A program made the position numbers and the translations under genes. Of a DNA stretch of 64,000 bases, positions 59,591 through 64,000 are shown piece by piece. The DNA comes from Butyricicoccus_A sp945486175. GTDB taxonomy: Bacteria; Bacillota; Clostridia; Oscillospirales; Butyricicoccaceae. Location of the stretch: assembly GCA_945829445.1 (NCBI GenBank), contig CALZUY010000001.1, forward strand, positions 1 to 64,000, given 5' to 3'. The stretch's first letter is position 1. Every line of letters begins with the position of its first letter. The notes below the pieces were generated by a model, which searched no databases, was not told the DNA's origin, and worked only from the letters and a program-made list of their open reading frames with translations.

Positions 59591-59905
59591 GCGTCATCTC
59601 TCCTTCCTCTGACCTTATTGTAATACGATCCTGCTGTATTGTCTTATAATATCCTGCGAAATCTTCTGGAAAAATTGGCGTGTTTTTCGGCAGAAAATAT
59701 AAGTCAAAAAAAGTTTTTTCGTCAAAAAACAGAAATTTATCTATACAAATAAAAGAAAACAAGAATCTGTAATTCTTTTCGGAGGATTTCTGATTTTTGC
59801 GGTTGCGGAAGGATAATTTTTGCAGTATAAGATGTTGACGAATCAACATCTTCGTGTTACCATCAAGAGCAGCAGCTTTTCACCTTCGATCATCGGGAGG
59901 AATAC
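59591..59905. other. 315-bp AT-rich divergent control region of araC and marR
   Basis: Unusually A/T-rich stretch for this genome, with poly-A and poly-T runs (59700-59760). Contains the araC leader on the left and the marR promoter/operator (59829-59863) on the right. No coding sequence seen. Confidence 0.7.
59829..59863 (+). promoter_or_regulatory. marR promoter with a perfect palindromic operator
   Basis: AAGATGTTGA-CGAA-TCAACATCTT (59829-59852) is a perfect 10-bp inverted repeat. It covers the -35 box TTGACG (59835-59840); TACCAT (59858-59863) is the -10 at 17 bp. This is the layout of MarR autorepression. Confidence 0.75.
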
Positions 59906-60364
59906 ATGAACCAGGGATTTGAAGCCTTTGTCACCTCGATTACACAGATTTACCGCTGTATCCAGAAGATCAAGGCGCGCGAGATGAAAGCGCTTGATCT
60001 GAAAAGCACACATGTCATGTGCCTGTTCCAGATGCAGCAGCATCCCGAGGGCCTGACAGCAGCGCAGCTTTCGACGCTGTGTGGGGAGGACAAGGGGGCA
60101 GTTTCCCGCGCACTGTCCGAACTGGAGGCGCGCGGCCTGGCAGCATTTGCCGACCAGCCGGGACGCAAGCGCTACCGCACGGAAATCACATTGACAGACG
60201 CGGGCAGGCAGGCTGCCGCGCGGATGAATATCAGCATTGAAACCGCTGTGGAAACGGGCGGAAGGGGACTCACCGATGAAGACCGGCGGGTGCTGTATCA
60301 CGCGCTCGGGGTGATTTCAAATAATTTGCAGGCTGCCTGCACCGAACAGGGGGAAGAATTATGA
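59906..60364 (+). CDS. MarR family transcriptional regulator
   Basis: 152 residues with the winged helix typical of MarR: GLTAAQLSTLCGEDKGAVSRALSELEARGL (helix-turn-helix, about 48-77) and the beta-wing RKRYRTEITLTDAGR. GGGAGGA precedes ATG 59906. It overlaps the alcohol dehydrogenase gene as ATGA, so it controls and is co-translated with that gene. The operator is at 59829. Confidence 0.92.
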   Translation: MNQGFEAFVTSITQIYRCIQKIKAREMKALDLKSTHVMCLFQMQQHPEGLTAAQLSTLCGEDKGAVSRALSELEARGLAAFADQPGRKRYRTEITLTDAGRQAAARMNISIETAVETGGRGLTDEDRRVLYHALGVISNNLQAACTEQGEEL

Positions 60365-61641
60365 ATACTTTGAAAAAACTGTATTGCCGGACCTTTCAGA
60401 TGGGGCTGCGCGCCGTGCTGCCCGTTCTGCCGTACCGCAGCCCGGAGCTGCTGCGCAGTGTGGAGGAGCTTCCTGCGTTGTTTCAAAAGCAGCAGATTTC
60501 CCGCGTGCTGCTGATTACGGATGCGAGCATCCGTGGCTTTGGCATCACGGCACCGCTGGAAAACGCATTGAAACAGGCTGGCATCCGCTGCATGGTCTAT
60601 GACCGAACCGTGGCGAATCCGACCAGTGCCAACGTCGAGGAAGCACGCATGCTGTATCTCGGCACGGGCTGCCAGGCGATCATCGGTTTTGGCGGCGGCT
60701 CATCTATCGACTGTGCAAAAGCAGTCGGCGCGCGCATTGCCAAGCCGCGCCAGAGCCTTGCACATATGGAAGGCATCCTGAAGGTACACCATAAACTGCC
60801 GCCATTGGTTGCCATTCCGACAACCGCAGGCACGGGCAGCGAAGCGACGCTTGCTGCAGTCATCACGGACAGCGAGACGCGCCACAAATATCCGATCAAT
60901 GATTTTCCGCTTATCCCGCATTATGCGGTGCTTGACCCGGAGGTGACGCGCACACTGCCGCGGCATGTGACGGCGACCACCGGCATGGACGCACTGACGC
61001 ATGCAGTAGAGGCATATATCGGCCGTTCGACGACAAAAGAAACACGGGAAGATGCACTGGAAGCTGTCCGGCTGATTTTTGCAAATCTCGACCGCGCCTG
61101 TGCGGACGGAAACGATACAGCGGCGCGCCGCAATATGCTCCATGCTGCTTACCTGGCGGGTTCAGCATTCTCCAAATCATATATCGGCTATGTGCACGCG
61201 GTTGCACATTCGCTCGGCGGGCGGTATAATGTTCCACACGGGCTTGCCAACGCCGTGCTGCTCCCGTATGTGCTCGAAGCATATGGGCCCAAGATCAATG
61301 GCAAGCTGCATCGGCTGGCAGTTGCCGCAGGCGTGGCATCTGCATCTGACACCCCGCAGGCGGGTTCGCGGGCATTCCTGCGCGCTGTCCGCGACATGCA
61401 GCGCAGGCTGGATATCCCCAAAACAATCCCGGAGATTCGTGAGGAAGACATCCCGGCGCTCGCCCGCACGGCAGAGCATGAGGCAAATCCGCTGTATCCT
61501 GTCCCGGTGCTGATGGATGCAAAGAAACTGGAAGCATTTTATTATTCTGTCATGGAGGATGCATATGAAGCCGGAAGAAATTCAGAAAATCGTGTCGGCG
61601 CAGCGAGCGTACTTCGCGAGCGGAAAAACACTGCCGGTTGA
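60361..61641 (+). CDS. Iron-containing alcohol dehydrogenase
   Basis: 426 residues, group III alcohol dehydrogenase. Seen: IIGFGGGSSIDCAKA (NAD phosphate loop), IPTTAGTGSEATLAAV, metal ligands in GMDALTHAVEAYIG and AHSLGGRYNVPHGLANA (His pair). Substrate unknown; pairing with an aldehyde dehydrogenase suggests alcohol-aldehyde-acid conversion. The last ~25 residues (EAGRNSENRVGAASVLRE) run 77 bp into the next gene and look unlike the family, so they are probably a frame-run tail. Coupled to marR. Confidence 0.9.
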   Translation: MNTLKKLYCRTFQMGLRAVLPVLPYRSPELLRSVEELPALFQKQQISRVLLITDASIRGFGITAPLENALKQAGIRCMVYDRTVANPTSANVEEARMLYLGTGCQAIIGFGGGSSIDCAKAVGARIAKPRQSLAHMEGILKVHHKLPPLVAIPTTAGTGSEATLAAVITDSETRHKYPINDFPLIPHYAVLDPEVTRTLPRHVTATTGMDALTHAVEAYIGRSTTKETREDALEAVRLIFANLDRACADGNDTAARRNMLHAAYLAGSAFSKSYIGYVHAVAHSLGGRYNVPHGLANAVLLPYVLEAYGPKINGKLHRLAVAAGVASASDTPQAGSRAFLRAVRDMQRRLDIPKTIPEIREEDIPALARTAEHEANPLYPVPVLMDAKKLEAFYYSVMEDAYEAGRNSENRVGAASVLRERKNTAG

Positions 61642-62944
61642 CAGCCGCATTGCGGCGTTGGACCGGCTGAAAGCTGCAATTGTACGGCATGAAGCTGAGA
61701 TAGAACAGGCGCTGCGTGCTGATCTGGGCAAGAGCCGGATGGAGAGCTATATGTGCGAAATCGGCATGGTGTGCAGTGAACTGACATATATGACGAAACA
61801 TGTGAGACAGTATGCGCGCGAACGGCGCGTGCGAACGCCGCTAGCACAGTATGTCTCGCGCAGCTATGTCAAGCCGTCGCCCTATGGCGTCACGCTGATT
61901 ATGAGCCCGTGGAACTATCCATTTATGCTGACGCTCGACCCGCTCGTCGATGCGCTTGCGGCGGGCAATACGGCAGTCGTCAAGCCGAGTGCCTATTCCC
62001 CGCATACCAGTGAGGTGCTGCGGAATATTCTCACAGAATGCTTTCCGCCGGAGTATGTCGCCGTGGTCACCGGCGGGCGGGAGGAAAATGCCTGCCTGCT
62101 GAATGAGCAGTTTGACTACATCTTTTTCACGGGCAGCCAGGCGGTCGGCAGGGAAGTCATGCGCCATGCGTCGGAGCATCTGACGCCGGTTGCGCTCGAA
62201 CTGGGCGGAAAAAGCCCGTGTGTGGTGGATAAAACGGCAAAAATCAACCTTGCCGCGCGCCGCATTGTGTTCGGTAAATTCCTCAACTGTGGGCAGACCT
62301 GTGTTGCGCCGGATTACATTTACTGCGACGCCGCAATTCGCGATGAACTGGTGTCCGCGATTCGCCGTGAAATCAGACGGCAGTTCGGTGCCGACGCGCT
62401 TGCCAATGAAAATTACGGAAAGATCATCAACCGGAAGCATTTTGACCGCATCAGCGGGTTGATTTCGCCGGAAAAGGTTGTTTTCGGCGGCAGGACGGAT
62501 GCCGAAGCGCTGCGCATTGAGCCGACCGTTCTGTGTCCGGCAGACTGGAATGATCCGGCCATGCAGGAGGAGATTTTCGGTCCGGTGCTGCCGGTGCTGA
62601 CCTATGACCGGCTGGAGGATGCGCTGGAGGAAATCAATGCGCGTCCGCATCCGCTTGCATTTTATCTGTTCACGGAGGATAAAAAGACCGTGCGCCATGT
62701 CACAGAGACCTGTGCGTTCGGCGGCGGCTGCATCAATGATACAATCATTCATCTCGCGACGACAAACATGGGCTTCGGCGGCGTCGGTGCAAGCGGCATG
62801 GGCGCATATCACGGAAAGACAGGCTTTGACGCATTTTCCCACCATAAGAGCATTGTGGATAAAAAAACATGGCTTGATCTGCCGATGCGCTACCAGCCAT
62901 ATACTCAGCTGTATGAAAAGCTGGTCCGCGTATTTATGCGGTGA
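61565..62944 (+). CDS. NAD(P)-dependent aldehyde dehydrogenase
   Basis: 459 residues of the class 3-like, YwdH/AlkH-type aldehyde dehydrogenases. Catalytic Cys246 in NCGQTCVAPDY and the conserved Glu in LELGGKSP; cofactor loop FFTGSQAVGREV; SPWNYPFMLTLDPLV; GGCINDTIIH. ATG 61565 fits GGAGG at 61554-61558, which lies inside the dehydrogenase gene. It oxidises an aldehyde to the acid or works in reverse with the alcohol dehydrogenase. A terminator follows. Confidence 0.92.
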   Translation: MKPEEIQKIVSAQRAYFASGKTLPVDSRIAALDRLKAAIVRHEAEIEQALRADLGKSRMESYMCEIGMVCSELTYMTKHVRQYARERRVRTPLAQYVSRSYVKPSPYGVTLIMSPWNYPFMLTLDPLVDALAAGNTAVVKPSAYSPHTSEVLRNILTECFPPEYVAVVTGGREENACLLNEQFDYIFFTGSQAVGREVMRHASEHLTPVALELGGKSPCVVDKTAKINLAARRIVFGKFLNCGQTCVAPDYIYCDAAIRDELVSAIRREIRRQFGADALANENYGKIINRKHFDRISGLISPEKVVFGGRTDAEALRIEPTVLCPADWNDPAMQEEIFGPVLPVLTYDRLEDALEEINARPHPLAFYLFTEDKKTVRHVTETCAFGGGCINDTIIHLATTNMGFGGVGASGMGAYHGKTGFDAFSHHKSIVDKKTWLDLPMRYQPYTQLYEKLVRVFMR

Positions 62945-62946
62945 TA

Positions 62947-62994
62947 AAAAAACAGGTACCGATTCAGCACGGACTGATTCGATACCTGTTTTTT
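62947..62994. terminator. Bidirectional terminator between aldh and iolG
   Basis: AAAAAACAGGTACCGATTCAG (62947-62967, 21 nt) pairs with CTGATTCGATACCTGTTTT... (62974-62994) with two mismatches. Confidence 0.88.
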
Positions 62995-63089
62995 GTTGGA
63001 GATTGCAAACAGCTCCATTCCACCCTTTTTATTTTATATGGACGCTTGCGGGAGAGAGAAGGTCACTTGCGGAATGGAGCTGGAATTGC

Positions 63090-64000
63090 TTAGTTGAGAT
63101 AGAAGGCAGGGATTTCACCGGTCAGAATCGGTTCTTCAGCGCCGGTGGTCTGGGACTTGACGAGTGCATCTGCCGTGACTGCGGCAACGTAGCCGTCCCA
63201 TGCGGTCGGGCCTTCGACAACGCCGCGTTTTGCGCAGTCCACCCAGTTCTGGAGCTCGACATCATAGGAATCGATGAAGCGGTTGATCCAGCTCTGTTCA
63301 ATTGGCGTAGAGTAATAACCGTTTTTGCGCACGGACGGGAAGGACGGTGCCGGCATATGTACGACACCCTCTTCACAAATAACCTCACAGTTGATGTCAT
63401 AGCCGAACTTGCAGTTGACAAACACTTCGAGGTCGATGATGACGCCGGATTTGGTTTTCAGCACCATGATCTGCGGATCGCGCAGAGCCGGATGGCTGTA
63501 CTTGGTTGTGCGCGGCATGAGAACCTGTGCGGAAACATATTCGTCATTGATGAGCCAGTGCAGGACATCGATTTCATGGATTGCCGTGTCATGGACTGCC
63601 ATCGGGGTGTCATAGTTTGTGCCTACTTCCGGATTTCTGTGTGTGCACTTCAGGATCAGCGGCTGGCCGAAGTCACCGGAATCCAGAATCGCCTTTACCT
63701 GGTTATAGCCTCTGTCATAGCGGCGCATGAAGCCAACCTGTACCAGATGTCTGCCGGATGCCATTTCCGCATCGACAATGTCCTTGCAGTCTGCCGCAGT
63801 TGTGGCAAGCGGCTTTTCGGTGAACACCGGCTTTCCGGCAGCGATTGCAGCGAGAACTGCTTCTTTGTGTGCGAAGCCGGGAGAGCAGACTACAAGCGCA
63901 TCGACTTCCGGATCATTCACAATCGACGGAATGTCCGTATAGTATTTTACACCGCCGGCAAGCTCCGCCGCAGCCTGTGCACCGGCTTCCATGACATCGC
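63090..64000 (-). CDS. iolG: Inositol 2-dehydrogenase (5' end beyond the window)
   Basis: Gfo/Idh enzyme oxidising myo-inositol to scyllo-inosose, the first step of inositol catabolism. By eye it follows B. subtilis IolG closely: FTEKPLATTAADCKDIV, LVQVGFMRRYDRGYNQVKAI, HRNPEVGTNYDTPMAVHDTA, IHEIDVLHWLINDEYVSAQV with the catalytic His/Asp area, VNCKFGYDINCEVICEEG and GPTAWDGYVAAVTADA. The frame is open to 64000 (codons for Asp-Val precede an internal Met at 63992), so about 30 N-terminal residues including the Rossmann glycine loop are missing. It is convergent with aldh and ends at 63090. Confidence 0.92.
   Translation of the reverse strand, partial: DVMEAGAQAAAELAGGVKYYTDIPSIVNDPEVDALVVCSPGFAHKEAVLAAIAAGKPVFTEKPLATTAADCKDIVDAEMASGRHLVQVGFMRRYDRGYNQVKAILDSGDFGQPLILKCTHRNPEVGTNYDTPMAVHDTAIHEIDVLHWLINDEYVSAQVLMPRTTKYSHPALRDPQIMVLKTKSGVIIDLEVFVNCKFGYDINCEVICEEGVVHMPAPSFPSVRKNGYYSTPIEQSWINRFIDSYDVELQNWVDCAKRGVVEGPTAWDGYVAAVTADALVKSQTTGAEEPILTGEIPAFYLN

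Overview
The window looks like chromosomal DNA of an anaerobic, GC-rich member of the Clostridia, probably a gut Oscillospirales/Butyricicoccaceae-type butyrate producer. That assignment is inferred from gene content and order: the remA-gmk-rpoZ-coaBC-priA-def-fmt-yugP-rsmB-rlmN-prpC-prkC-rsgA-thiN block, a fabK-type fatty acid synthesis operon, and 4-hydroxybutyrate (4HB) to crotonyl-CoA genes. No rRNA, tRNA, insertion sequence, prophage or CRISPR array was seen. Nearly all the DNA is coding, and many genes overlap or start within a few bases of the previous stop.

Layout. (1) 1-16,241: the tail of a Cys-rich protein and a small membrane protein, then a long housekeeping operon from yicC to a TSCPD protein. 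(2) 16,242-24,434: an aminotransferase, purB, secD-secF, a TIM-barrel isomerase, nrdR and a membrane acyltransferase. (3) 24,434-31,696, mostly minus strand: a nitronate monooxygenase/FabK-like flavoprotein, a PfkB sugar-phosphate kinase, a translationally coupled pair (a heptad-repeat Ser/Tyr/Arg protein and a glycosyltransferase-like protein), a DEAD-box helicase and fabD. (4) 31,758-40,059: the fatty acid synthesis operon fabH-fabK-fabG-fabF-accB-fabZ-accC-accD-accA-acpP. It is fired from a promoter fully overlapped by the fabD promoter on the other strand. (5) 40,060-48,317: a CAT/condensation-fold acyltransferase, a Na/Pi cotransporter, TetR, Old Yellow Enzyme, EcsC and DUF3877-like proteins, an orphan LytTR regulator, a terminated leader-like RNA element and an ABM-domain protein. 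(6) 48,318-58,728: the most interesting locus. It joins inositol genes (iolD, iolB) to a 4HB dehydrogenase, a 39-aa membrane peptide, a 4HB CoA-transferase, a radical 4HB-CoA dehydratase, a Gfo/Idh dehydrogenase and a split transketolase, and is faced by an AraC regulator. (7) 58,727-64,000: araC, then marR-adh-aldh with a palindromic operator, then a convergent iolG that runs off the window end.

How the genes may work together. IolG, IolD and IolB belong to the classical myo-inositol route that yields 2-deoxy-5-keto-gluconate, but the usual next steps (iolC kinase, iolJ aldolase, iolA) are absent here. In their place are a two-subunit transketolase and a complete dehydrogenase/CoA-transferase/dehydratase module. 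A chemically coherent but unproven reading is that the transketolase removes a C2 unit from the unphosphorylated keto acid. The remaining C4 hydroxy-aldehyde acid would then be reduced, activated and dehydrated to a butyrate precursor. The second candidate for novelty is the repeat-protein/glycosyltransferase pair at 26,857-28,568.

Limits: everything was read by eye. Family names rest on motif and sequence recognition, promoters on spacing of -35/-10 boxes, and no database search was possible.
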